NCBI GenBank assembly: GCA_902399975.1
Contig: CABOHA010000001.1
Location: 893,397-957,396 of the forward strand
DNA from: Coriobacteriaceae bacterium
Lineage (GTDB): Bacteria; Actinomycetota; Coriobacteriia; Coriobacteriales; Coriobacteriaceae
Direction: 5' to 3'
DNA: 64,000 nt
The translations under genes and the position numbers were made by a program. The notes under the pieces are model-generated. The model did not search any database, was not told where the DNA came from, and saw nothing but the letters and a program-made list of their open reading frames with translations. Positions 25,271 to 36,234 of the stretch are shown in pieces. The stretch's first letter is position 1. The number at the start of each line of letters is the position of its first letter.

Positions 25271-25885
25271 GTGCAACATCTCGCATTCCTCTTAGCCGAC
25301 AGTGCCGATACTCTCATTGGCGGGTTCATAGGCTTCTTTAGCAGCTTTGTAATTATGCTCATTACAAGGTGGCTTGATCGCAAGGGAAAGCTTAGAATTT
25401 ACGCTAAACGCACGGTCGTTGACAATAAGAAGAGATGGGGATTTCACGAGGACGGCGGGCAATCTTTGCTTGTTGTGCCGCTCAAGCTCGAGTTCCAGAA
25501 CACGACGGGACGTTCGCGGGTGGTCCGAAACGTCGATGTTGTTCCCTACAGGAACGGCAAGGAAGTCGCTAAAACTGTGCAAATCGAATACACAGAGAAA
25601 AAGCGAGCTGCGGGGGAAAAGGTTACTGAAGTGACAACTTCAGAGTATGGCGAGGAGGATGCCCATAACTCGTATTCTTTCACGCTGCCTCCCAACAGCA
25701 TCGTGAACAAGAAGTGCCTTTTCTGCCTAAAGCATGAAAACGTGCCCGATTTCGACGAGCTCAGACTCGATTACTTTAACGAGCGTGACAGGCGCATATC
25801 ACTGCACATCGACGAAATCGCCGGGGATTGGAAGCCGCGCGTGTTCGAGCCCGACCTCGATTGGGTGCTGCTCAAGAAGCGGTAG
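25271..25885 (+). CDS. Membrane-anchored hypothetical protein
   Basis: 204 aa from a GTG at 25271 with AGAAGGGAAGG upstream. One N-terminal transmembrane helix (LIGGFIGFFSSFVIMLITRW, residues 15-34) is followed by a positively charged turn and a soluble, strand-rich domain with many charged residues. No family recognised. It directly follows a ugd fragment and precedes a frameshifted gene, so it is an orphan cargo gene of the island. A defence role is possible but has no direct support. Confidence 0.7.
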   Translation: MQHLAFLLADSADTLIGGFIGFFSSFVIMLITRWLDRKGKLRIYAKRTVVDNKKRWGFHEDGGQSLLVVPLKLEFQNTTGRSRVVRNVDVVPYRNGKEVAKTVQIEYTEKKRAAGEKVTEVTTSEYGEEDAHNSYSFTLPPNSIVNKKCLFCLKHENVPDFDELRLDYFNERDRRISLHIDEIAGDWKPRVFEPDLDWVLLKKR

Positions 25886-25991
25886 CAGCAAATAAAGATG
25901 GACTTGGTTTTGGAGCGCCCGAGAATTTTTCGGATGCTCCATTGTTTGACGGCGGGCTTCATGAAGTGGCCCCGTGTGGGGGCGACAGCGT

Positions 25992-26556
25992 TTACGGCGC
26001 GTCCGCGCGAAGCTGTGTTGTTCTCGAAGACCCTTTAATTTGGCCACAGCGCCTGCCGCCCGGAGCCGCCACACGCAGGTGCTTGCCCGTCGAGGGTTGG
26101 GCCGCGAGCGCGGCCCGTGCTTCGTTGGCAAGGGCACGCGCCACCTCGTCTTTATCAACGGCCTCCTTGCCGACGACCAGACCCATGACGCGTTGCAGGA
26201 ACGCGACCTGGGCTCCCGCTATGAACCCGTATTCGCCGGCATTGGCCCCCACGATCACGAAGTCGCGCGTCACAGCGTCGAAGCTTTTCACGAGGATGCG
26301 GCGCGCGCGAGGAGACGGTCAGCACGTCGTAGTAGGAGTCCCCCGAAAGCGCGGCCCTCGCCATAATCACGAAGCGCTCAGTCGCAATTCTGTTGATTGG
26401 CTTCTCGGGGTGCTTCTTGATGCGGTCGCTGGAGAAGTAGCCCAGGGGGATGTCGCTAACGGGCCCGTCGCTGTTGGCGAACGCGGCCACATTGACCGTC
26501 TTGCGCCTGAAGAGGGTCTCGAGGGCCTTGGTGAGGAGCTCGGCGATGGCAAGCAT
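25992..26556 (-). pseudogene. Frameshifted hypothetical gene
   Basis: Two overlapping frames join into one product of about 185 aa. The first runs from the ATG at 26556 (GGGAGG upstream) through MLAIAELLTKALETLFRRKT to YYDVLTVSSRA. The second continues RRILVKSFDAVTRDFVIVGA to EVARALANEARAALAA. The break falls in an alternating GC tract at about 26300-26310, a place prone to slippage, so phase variation or a sequencing error are possible besides decay. I do not recognise the family. Confidence 0.6.
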
Positions 26557-26816
26557 GGCGCGGCCTCCCTACGGACGACGGAGATTGAATTGGGGTTTTG
26601 ATGCCCGGCTATGATAGCGCTGCCCTCCCGTTCCGAGTGTCAGCTTTCGATGCCCAGACGGCCATATTCCGCGAGCATAACATGCCAAAATAATCATTGA
26701 CATATACATTTTGATAAATACTATTGCGCCAACGACCGGTAAGGCACCCGCTGTCATGGAAAGTGGCGTCGCGACGAACGAATGATATGCACAACGCCTC
26801 CATGGCTTGCCCTAAA

Positions 26817-26856
26817 CAAGAAAGGCCCCCAGCCACCGCGTGGTGGCTGGGGGCCT
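26817..26856 (-). terminator. Terminator of the polysaccharide operon (after ugd)
   Basis: A 15-bp perfect stem (AGGCCCCCAGCCACC pairing with GGTGGCTGGGGGCCT) with a 4-nt loop, followed on the minus strand by TTTCTTG. It begins 22 nt after the ugd stop. Confidence 0.92.
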
Positions 26857-26878
26857 CTTATCGCTCCGAGAAAGCTCG

Positions 26879-28138
26879 CTAGTCGCGCTTGAAGAGATCG
26901 CGCGTGTACACCTTATCCGCCACGTCCGCGAGCTCGTCGCTCCAGCGGTTGGCCACGATGATGGAGCACTCACGCTTGAAGGTCTCAAGGTCATGGGTGA
27001 CCTCGCTGCCGAAGAAGTCCTCAGCGTCCAACGTGGGCTCGTAGACCACCACGGGCACGCCCTTGGCCTTCACGCGCTTCATGACGCCCTGGATGGAGCT
27101 CGCGCGGAAGTTGTCGGAGTTCGACTTCATCGTCAGGCGGTAGACGCCCACGACCGGCTTCTCCTTGCCGGCGTACACGCGGTCCCACACCATCTGCAGC
27201 ACCTCGTCTGCCACGAAGTCCTTGCGGGTGCGGTTGGCATCCACGATGGCCTCGATCAGGTTCTGAGGCACGTCCTTGTAGTTGGCCAGCAGCTGTTTGG
27301 TGTCCTTGGGCAGGCAGTAGCCGCCGTAGCCGAAGCTGGGGTTGTTGTAGTGGCTGCCGATGCGTGGCTCCAGGCACACGCCGTCGATGACGTCGCGGGT
27401 GTTGAGGCCGCGGACCTCGCAGTAGGTGTCGAGCTCGTTGAAGTAGGCCACGCGCAGCGCCAGGTAGGTGTTGGCGAAGAGCTTGACGGCCTCGGCCTCG
27501 GTGGTGCCCAACACGAGCTCGGGGATGCCGACAGTTCCGTCGGCGTTCACGCGCTCCAACTCAGCGGGCTCCGCCCCTTGGGCGAGCAGGCGTGCAAAGC
27601 GCTCGGCAGCCGCGACGGCGTTGGCATCCTCCTTGGGCGCGCCAACCACAATACGGGACGGATGCAGGTTGTCGTAGAGCGCCTTGCTCTCGCGTAGGAA
27701 CTCGGGGCTGAAGAAGATCTTGCTGTCGCCCAGCCTATCGCGAAGACCCGCGGTGTAGCCGACGGGAATCGTCGACTTGATGACAATCCAGGCATCCGGG
27801 TTCACCGAGCGCACAGCGGCGATGGCAGCCTCGACGGAGGAAGTATCAAAGAAGTTCTTATCGGAGTCGTAGTTGGTGGGCGTGGCGATTACGGCGTAGT
27901 CGGCGCCCGTATAGGCCTCGGCCACGTCGACAGTGGCGTGCAGGTCGAGCTCGCGCTCCCCCGCCTTGGCCTTTGTCAGGAAGCGCTCAATCTCGTCATC
28001 CTGGATGGGCGATATGTAGTTGTTGATCTTCTCGACCTTTTCGGGCACGATATCCAGCGCGTGCACCTCGTTGTGCTGCGAAAGCAGGACGGCAAGCGAC
28101 AGGCCGACGTAGCCGGTACCGGCGACAGCAATCTTCAT
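26879..28138 (-). CDS. ugd: UDP-glucose 6-dehydrogenase
   Basis: Oxidises UDP-glucose to UDP-glucuronate for surface polysaccharide. 419 aa. The N-terminal Rossmann motif [10 protein letters not shown] (7-16), the substrate block [20 protein letters not shown] and the catalytic Cys in [13 protein letters not shown] are intact. The C-terminus ([29 protein letters not shown]) is repeated in broken form at 16362 and 25145. Last gene of the operon, before a strong terminator; 71 nt after rfbB. Confidence 0.95.
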   Translation of the reverse strand: MKIAVAGTGYVGLSLAVLLSQHNEVHALDIVPEKVEKINNYISPIQDDEIERFLTKAKAGERELDLHATVDVAEAYTGADYAVIATPTNYDSDKNFFDTSSVEAAIAAVRSVNPDAWIVIKSTIPVGYTAGLRDRLGDSKIFFSPEFLRESKALYDNLHPSRIVVGAPKEDANAVAAAERFARLLAQGAEPAELERVNADGTVGIPELVLGTTEAEAVKLFANTYLALRVAYFNELDTYCEVRGLNTRDVIDGVCLEPRIGSHYNNPSFGYGGYCLPKDTKQLLANYKDVPQNLIEAIVDANRTRKDFVADEVLQMVWDRVYAGKEKPVVGVYRLTMKSNSDNFRASSIQGVMKRVKAKGVPVVVYEPTLDAEDFFGSEVTHDLETFKRECSIIVANRWSDELADVADKVYTRDLFKRD

Positions 28139-28209
28139 GTCATTCTCCAGTTTCTTAAATATAGTTGCGCACCCATTGCTACTGGGCGCAAAGAAATTGT
28201 GCAGCGTAG

Positions 28210-30119
<1,910 letters not shown>

Positions 30120-30297
30120 CGTTTTCCCTTCAGCGGCAGTCGAGATAAAGTGCGCATTGCTGCTCAAGTCACTTTTGGCTGCTTGGACAAATAATATTTC
30201 GGTCGTAAATCTCTTAGGAGTCTGATACCGTTCTTGCTAATTTCCGTGATTGGATTCAGTGTTCGGTTCAGATTTAGCTTTGGTGATGGCTTTGGTT

Positions 30298-31296
30298 CTA
30301 TCTCAGATCTTTAAACCTATTGAGAGCCATTTCAGCCTTGAAGTCTTCGAGAAAGTCTAAGAAGTCATATTTCGGCTCGTAGCCTAATAGCTCACGACAG
30401 TTTTCGATATCCATTACATAAGAAGGACCGCTTGGCATTTCCGGACGATAGGCAATCTTTGATTCAACGCCTTCTGGATTGAATACCTTCGCGATACCGC
30501 GAATCCAGTCCTCGTTTGAAGTTCCAATACCGGTACCCACATTAAAGAAGCCGCCGTCAACGTTCTCTACGGTCACAGCTTTACGTAAGAGCTGACAGAA
30601 GTCCTTGACGTTTACAACATCTTTGGCGCGAGTGGGATCGCCCCAGATTTCAAGCGTTTCTCCTGCCATGGCTCGATCCATCAGCAATCGATATCCAAGT
30701 GTCCGACGCACGCCATCGACGTTATATGTCTTGTCGGGGGTAAATGCGTAGACAGTGGGAAGCCTAAACACAAAGCCTTTTAATCCGTACTCAGCCTGAT
30801 AATGCTTGATCAAATCAACGGCGAAGCATTTGGAAAGAGCATAGACGGTGTGATCGCCAGTCATAATAATATTGCGATCATCGTAAGGATGAATTACGGG
30901 GTTTTCCGGAGTAACGGAACCCAGCACATCGGATATAGTCTGAGCATAAAGAATGCGATCAGCACCTGACTTACGGCAATACTCGAGTACGTTAAGGGCT
31001 CCACGGCTGTTTACGTCAATATAATCGGAAGGGTTATAGCCGCTCATATATGCTGGCAGTAAACCAGCGAGAAGAATCACCGCATGGACGCCCTCTTGGG
31101 GGAGCTGCTCTAGAGTAGAAGCATCGGACATATCTACACTTGTATAACCAATGTTGTATCGATTGAAAAAATTCGTCTCTCTACGACCGGCGGCAAACAC
31201 CTCATATTCATCTGCAGGCAGGTGATTTACTAGATCTTCGGTAAGGTATGCACCAGTGTTGCCGGTTGCACCGATTACTACAATCCTCTTTTGCAC
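30298..31296 (-). CDS. NAD-dependent epimerase/dehydratase (SDR)
   Basis: 332 aa. Rossmann motif GATGNTGAYL (9-18), an ILLAGLLPAYM block, and the active-site tyrosine and lysine in VYALSKCFAVDL. Related to UDP-glucose 4-epimerase-type and other sugar-nucleotide SDRs; the substrate is not predictable. The start is 2 nt after the ATP-grasp gene, in a three-gene tight unit with the aminotransferase, so it probably acts on the same amino-sugar intermediate. Confidence 0.85.
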   Translation of the reverse strand: MQKRIVVIGATGNTGAYLTEDLVNHLPADEYEVFAAGRRETNFFNRYNIGYTSVDMSDASTLEQLPQEGVHAVILLAGLLPAYMSGYNPSDYIDVNSRGALNVLEYCRKSGADRILYAQTISDVLGSVTPENPVIHPYDDRNIIMTGDHTVYALSKCFAVDLIKHYQAEYGLKGFVFRLPTVYAFTPDKTYNVDGVRRTLGYRLLMDRAMAGETLEIWGDPTRAKDVVNVKDFCQLLRKAVTVENVDGGFFNVGTGIGTSNEDWIRGIAKVFNPEGVESKIAYRPEMPSGPSYVMDIENCRELLGYEPKYDFLDFLEDFKAEMALNRFKDLR

Positions 31297-31298
31297 GG

Positions 31299-32510
31299 CT
31301 AGCTCACCTTCGCCCTCATGAACTCACTCGGCTCGGCGCGAAATGCATCAAGCTCGGCTTGCGTGTCGAACCTAAGGAATACCGATCCGAATGCGTGATT
31401 TGCCGCTGTGAACGCCTCGACTTTGGCGCCGGGCTCAATCCACAGCTGCTCTTCGGCAAGATGCGAAGCGGCAAAACCAGATGCATATTCCATACCAGCA
31501 AATACACCGCCATGATCAGAGTGGAGCATTTGCTGATACCAGAAGCCGTCATAAACGGGCATCGAAAGATTGCCAACAGGTTCGCCGAGCGCAGCCTTCA
31601 CCGCCGCCATGACAAGATCGGTCTTTCCGTCGGTGGCATATTTGAGCATCTCGCACAGTCGATTGCCGCCGCCGCGCGGAGAGCTCTCCATAATGTAGGC
31701 TTTGCCATCGGTTGCCACGCGAGTCTCTATGTTAAATACGCCGTCACGAAGGCCCAACAGATCAGCCAATCGCTGCAATTCCGAGACAAGCTCTTTTTGT
31801 GCCCACGCTGGCAATGATGCTGGCATTGCATACGCAGCTGGCGTGTAGGGATTTGGAACGGAGGGATCGAACAACTGCGAGGTAAAGCTTACACACGAGA
31901 ACTTTCCGCCGCTAACGAATCCATCGGCATCGGACGAATCTCCCTCCTTTTCCAAAAATTGTTCGACGATACAGCGCCCATCACGCGAAAACTCGAGAGC
32001 GTACTCAACCGCTGCCTTAAGATCCTCAGGACCATCCACGCGAGAGCAGCCCTTCGATCCAGCCGAATCAACCGGTTTGGCAATCACGGGATAAGCAATC
32101 GAATCGGCTTCATTCATGGCCTCGTCGGCAGAGCGATAGATATGAAGCTCGGGACAATTAAAGCCATTATCACGAAGGAAGGCGCGGTAGCGCTCTTTAT
32201 CTTGAAGTATGCTAACTGCCTCATAGCTTCCCTGGAACGGCAGCCCCAGTTTCTCGGCAGCATATGACGCGGACACCACACCCGGGTCTGCTGCAAACGA
32301 CATAATTCCGTCCGCCTTGCATTTTTTAGCGGCGGCAAGAACAGCCTCGTTATCGATGATGCTTGCATTGATGTAGTCATCCGAAAAGGCATGTGCATAG
32401 TTATGCGGCAAATAATCGCAAGTAACAACCTTTGCGCCCAACTCATGCGCTGCCTTAATAACTGGCAGTGCATAACGTGCCCCACCAAGAAGGAGAAGTG
32501 TCTTACTCAT
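31299..32510 (-). CDS. ATP-grasp domain protein in sugar cluster
   Basis: 403 aa. N-terminal Rossmann-like preATP-grasp domain (LLLLGGARYALPVIKAA), then ATP-grasp blocks YPVIAKPVDSAGSKGC, CIVEQFL, GVFNIETRVATDGKAY and ESSPRGGGNRLCEML. ATP-grasp enzymes form amide or similar bonds through acyl-phosphates. The ATG overlaps the aminotransferase stop by 4 nt, which makes an amide ligase acting on an amino-sugar an attractive but unproven idea. Confidence 0.85.
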   Translation of the reverse strand: MSKTLLLLGGARYALPVIKAAHELGAKVVTCDYLPHNYAHAFSDDYINASIIDNEAVLAAAKKCKADGIMSFAADPGVVSASYAAEKLGLPFQGSYEAVSILQDKERYRAFLRDNGFNCPELHIYRSADEAMNEADSIAYPVIAKPVDSAGSKGCSRVDGPEDLKAAVEYALEFSRDGRCIVEQFLEKEGDSSDADGFVSGGKFSCVSFTSQLFDPSVPNPYTPAAYAMPASLPAWAQKELVSELQRLADLLGLRDGVFNIETRVATDGKAYIMESSPRGGGNRLCEMLKYATDGKTDLVMAAVKAALGEPVGNLSMPVYDGFWYQQMLHSDHGGVFAGMEYASGFAASHLAEEQLWIEPGAKVEAFTAANHAFGSVFLRFDTQAELDAFRAEPSEFMRAKVS

Positions 32511-33646
32511 CGGTTTCCCTTTCCTGCATCCAGAACCGTATTGCAGATGCGGTCAACGTCTTCCAATGCCAAATCGGCGTACATGGGAAGCGTGATCACC
32601 TGGGACGCCGCCTTCTTCGCCACAGGGGTGCGGTCGCTGGAGTACACGCTTCTGTAGCAAGCGTAATCGTTGACCAACGGATAGAAGTATTTGCGTGCGC
32701 CGACGCCAACCTTGTCCAGGGTATCGAAAACGTCATCGCGCGTGGCGCCGAAGACACTCGGATCGAACAGCACTGGAAGGTACGCATAGTTGTGGCGGAT
32801 GTTATTGGCGGGACGGAAAACGGTCACGCCGGCCGTGCCTTCAAGGTTGTCCCAATAACGCTCAGCAACGGCCTTGCGCTTGCCAATCTCGGCGTCCAGG
32901 TGACGAAGATTGCAGACGCCCATCGCCGCGCAGAACTCATTCATCTTGGCGTTGCCACCGACGTACTCGACGTCCTCGGGTCCCGTGATGCCGAAGTTCT
33001 TCCATTGGTTGAGCAGCGGATACAGATCCTCGTCCTTGAAACAGACGCAACCGCCTTCGATGGTGTTGAATACCTTGGTCGCATGGAAGCTGAACATGGC
33101 TGCATCGCCGAAAGTCGCCGCGCTATCGCTGCTTCCGTCTTCGTTCACGCGCTCGACGCCGAAGGCATGGGCGGCATCATAGATGACCTTAAGCCCGTGA
33201 CGGTCAGCGATCTCCTGGATGGCATCAACATCGCAAAGATTGCCGTATACATGCACAGGCACGATGGCGCAGGTGCGCGGGGTGATTAATCGCTCGATGC
33301 TTTCGGGATCCAACGTTAGATTCACGGGATTCACGTCGGCAAATACGGGAGTAAGTCCCTTTCGCACGATAGCGTGAGTGGTCGAGGCAAAGGTGAACGG
33401 TGTAGTGATGACCTCTCCGCCGGTCGGAAGAGCCATGGCCTCGAGGATGCACTCTAGGGCATTGTGACCATTCGTGAACAGAGCAAGGTTGTCGATCCCC
33501 AAACGCTCCTTGAGGTCCGCCTCGAGCTTCTTATGCTCAACACCCATATTGGTAAGCCAATGGCTTTCCCATAGAGGTGCGACCTCTTCAAAGTATTCCT
33601 CCATAGGAGGCATGGATGATCGTGTGACAAGAATGCGGTTACCCAT
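32507..33646 (-). CDS. DegT/DnrJ/EryC1 sugar aminotransferase
   Basis: 379 aa, PLP-dependent. N-terminal WLTNMGVEHKKLEADLKERL, TTPFTFASTTHAIVRKGLTP and YDAAHAFGV are family blocks. The PLP lysine lies in FSFHATKVFNTIEGG. These enzymes aminate keto sugars of nucleotide-linked 4-keto-6-deoxyhexoses. With rfbA and rfbB in the same operon, dTDP-4-keto-6-deoxyglucose is a plausible substrate (VioA/FdtB type), by inference. Confidence 0.9.
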   Translation of the reverse strand: MGNRILVTRSSMPPMEEYFEEVAPLWESHWLTNMGVEHKKLEADLKERLGIDNLALFTNGHNALECILEAMALPTGGEVITTPFTFASTTHAIVRKGLTPVFADVNPVNLTLDPESIERLITPRTCAIVPVHVYGNLCDVDAIQEIADRHGLKVIYDAAHAFGVERVNEDGSSDSAATFGDAAMFSFHATKVFNTIEGGCVCFKDEDLYPLLNQWKNFGITGPEDVEYVGGNAKMNEFCAAMGVCNLRHLDAEIGKRKAVAERYWDNLEGTAGVTVFRPANNIRHNYAYLPVLFDPSVFGATRDDVFDTLDKVGVGARKYFYPLVNDYACYRSVYSSDRTPVAKKAASQVITLPMYADLALEDVDRICNTVLDAGKGNR

Positions 33647-33721
33647 ATCAGGTACCTTCCCTTCGCTATGCAGCTTTCAAAGAACGATGACTAAAGTAAC
33701 TAGAATTAATTCAAGGTGACG

Positions 33722-35194
33722 TTAGCGACGCCTTGTTCCTAAAAAGTCCCTTACAGTTTTAATGAGATAATCAAGTGTTTCGAGTTTGAAAACCCAAGCA
33801 ATCCCTAGATAAACCAACGCCATTACGGTGATGTTAATAAATATTCTCAGAGCCGATGAAGTTACGAATGAGCCACACAACAAAGCGGCTATTCCTGAAA
33901 CTGCTGAGATGCCAAATGCCGGAGCAATGTCACGCAATTGTTCAATATATGAGTAGCCAATAACTTTCTTGTTCGGATAGGCGTTGACGAAAGTAGAGAA
34001 AATGCCACTTATCATGTACATGCCAACCATCAGATGGATGTCATGCAAAATAAAGGCGGCAAATAAAATGAAGCAGATTCCGTATCCCTTTTTGATTAAT
34101 TCTAATTTCAGAAATAAATCAGAGCGACCCATGCCATTTAGCGCTTGTAAATTCGTTGTATGAATCGGCAAAAGCGCATAGACGAAACAATACATTTGCA
34201 AAAAGGGAACACAGGGTAGCCATTTGGCTCCGAGAAGAATTCCCACAATGGGTTCTGCGGCAACAGCAAACAAAGTCATCGAGGGGACGATAAAAAATGT
34301 TGAGGTCTTTAGCGCTCTACGCACTAGGCGCTTAACATACGCTACGTCATCTTGAACGCGTGAGACCGCCGACAGCATCACAGGTTGTATAGCACCATCA
34401 AGCATGGATCCAAGTGCCTGCGGATATTTCTTTCCCTGAGATACCAATCCAAGACTCGAAGCACTAAATTGTTTCCCGATAATTAAGTCAGAAAGCGATT
34501 GGTAACCTTGATCTAATACACCAGAGACAAGCAATTTCCACCCAAATGAAAAGAGCTCACGAGCCCGCTTAGAGTTAAAGACGAGACGCGGTCGCCAATC
34601 GACTTGCGCTGCCATAAAAAAGCAATTGCACGTCTGATAACTGAGTTGCTGTAAAACAAGCGCCCATAATTCGGCTCCAAATACTGCTGAAATTACACCA
34701 ATTGAACCAGACAGCACGGAAGACGCAATTGCGGCGTTAAAGACAATGCGAAACTTCAGCTCTCGCTGAACAATGGCAATTTGGACCGCGTTATAAGCAT
34801 TGATAATCAAGATCAATGCAAGTGCACGTAACGGCCATATGATAGCGTCCATTTGGTAGAAAGAAGCAATCGAGGGCGCCGCGAAAAAAACGCATAAATA
34901 TAGGGCTGCTGAAACCGTCAAACTGATCCAATAGACGGTCGAACAATCGCTGTCATCCATTTTCGGACTCTGAACCAAAGCCGTGTTAAGTCCAGATTGT
35001 ACAAATATATTGCCTACATTTACAAAAACAAGCATGATCGCCAAAGCGCCAAACAACTCCGGCGCAAGCAACCGAGCCATTACGATTTGAACTGCAAGCT
35101 CAACAAACGCTCGTGAGCCTCTCTCGGTTATTTTCCAAAATAAAGACTTAATTGCGCCACGCTTAATGTCAGTTGAGGCCAATTTATTTTCCAT
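33722..35194 (-). CDS. Polysaccharide flippase (Wzx/MOP superfamily)
   Basis: 490 aa with about 12-14 hydrophobic helices. The N-terminal RGAIKSLFWKITERGSRAFV and ARLLAPELFGALAIMLVF match the lipopolysaccharide/exopolysaccharide translocase family. It would flip undecaprenyl-linked repeat units across the membrane. It overlaps the stop of the upstream glycosyltransferase by 11 nt. AT-rich compared with rfbB and ugd. Confidence 0.9.
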   Translation of the reverse strand: MENKLASTDIKRGAIKSLFWKITERGSRAFVELAVQIVMARLLAPELFGALAIMLVFVNVGNIFVQSGLNTALVQSPKMDDSDCSTVYWISLTVSAALYLCVFFAAPSIASFYQMDAIIWPLRALALILIINAYNAVQIAIVQRELKFRIVFNAAIASSVLSGSIGVISAVFGAELWALVLQQLSYQTCNCFFMAAQVDWRPRLVFNSKRARELFSFGWKLLVSGVLDQGYQSLSDLIIGKQFSASSLGLVSQGKKYPQALGSMLDGAIQPVMLSAVSRVQDDVAYVKRLVRRALKTSTFFIVPSMTLFAVAAEPIVGILLGAKWLPCVPFLQMYCFVYALLPIHTTNLQALNGMGRSDLFLKLELIKKGYGICFILFAAFILHDIHLMVGMYMISGIFSTFVNAYPNKKVIGYSYIEQLRDIAPAFGISAVSGIAALLCGSFVTSSALRIFINITVMALVYLGIAWVFKLETLDYLIKTVRDFLGTRRR

Positions 35195-36227
35195 TCTTAG
35201 AAAGTCGATTTAAATATAGGGTCTTAGCAAGGTACGGAAATACAGCAGACAGGATAACGGCAACCTTTTTTTCCCATCGCAAGTTTTGAAGATTCTGCCA
35301 ATCGTTATTCAAAAGAGATGAAATGGATCCATTCCCACAAAAGTAAACTTGGGCCATGTATCCAGCAGCCTGTTCTTGGCAGAAAGTACCATAAGCCCCC
35401 CTTGTATACGCATCAAAAGCCTCAAATACCCGAACCATAGTTTCTGCATGGACCGAAAGCCTATCAAGAGACCCTTGTCGAAACAGCCAATCGCTCATAC
35501 TGGAAGTTGTACCTCGGCGATAACATGACATCATGTCATCAAAATAATAAACCGGCCCCAGATTTCCAAAAAAGAGAAGCATCGGGACATCCCCTACCGG
35601 GCACAACTGTTTAAACTCGGGAGGATATTTAATATAGTCATGCCATACATCAGCTCTAATAAAATAAGAACTTGTTTGAAATGCATACTCTTTATTCAAT
35701 GGTATGAAAGTTGACCTATCAATAGGGCCAGTTTCCAAATGGAAACGAGGAAAGAATGTGTTTAGATTGTCACCCTCGTTAGTAACCTCCATAACCTTGT
35801 GAACGCAAAGGCAACATTCATGGTGTTTTTCTAGAGCGTCAAATTGTTTCTGAAGCTTTCTGTTATCAGCCCAATAATCGTCACCTTCACACATGGCAAT
35901 ATAGTCACCCTCAATTAAAGGCTCAATATACTCTTTGACAATTGGAACCCCCTTACTGTATTGATTTTCGTTTTGTAAAACCAGCTTTATTTTTGTGGGA
36001 TATCGAGCCTGATAATCCCTAAGAATTGCTTGAGTTGAATCGGTCGACGCATCATCGTGAACAATTATCTCGAAATCAAAATTAACTTCTTGCATCAAAA
36101 AGGAATTGATTGCACGTTCTATATACTGTTCATGGTTGAAAGCCAAGCAATAAATTGATACGCGGGGTTTAACTTTTCTGCAAGAGCAGTCGTCAAGAAC
36201 GGTTCCCGACCATTTACTGGAAAACAT
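35184..36227 (-). CDS. Family 2 glycosyltransferase
   Basis: About 347 aa using the ATG at 36227, which lies 8 nt after the polymerase stop and has GAGGTG upstream; a longer frame would overlap the polymerase. GT-A fold: SIYCLAFNHEQYIERAINSF, then IIVHDDASTDSTQAIL (first Asp motif) and AMCEGDDYWADNRKL (DxD-like EGDDYW). Sugar specificity is not visible. AT-rich. Confidence 0.88.
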   Translation of the reverse strand: MFSSKWSGTVLDDCSCRKVKPRVSIYCLAFNHEQYIERAINSFLMQEVNFDFEIIVHDDASTDSTQAILRDYQARYPTKIKLVLQNENQYSKGVPIVKEYIEPLIEGDYIAMCEGDDYWADNRKLQKQFDALEKHHECCLCVHKVMEVTNEGDNLNTFFPRFHLETGPIDRSTFIPLNKEYAFQTSSYFIRADVWHDYIKYPPEFKQLCPVGDVPMLLFFGNLGPVYYFDDMMSCYRRGTTSSMSDWLFRQGSLDRLSVHAETMVRVFEAFDAYTRGAYGTFCQEQAAGYMAQVYFCGNGSISSLLNNDWQNLQNLRWEKKVAVILSAVFPYLAKTLYLNRLSKNGK

Positions 36228-36234
36228 GCACACC

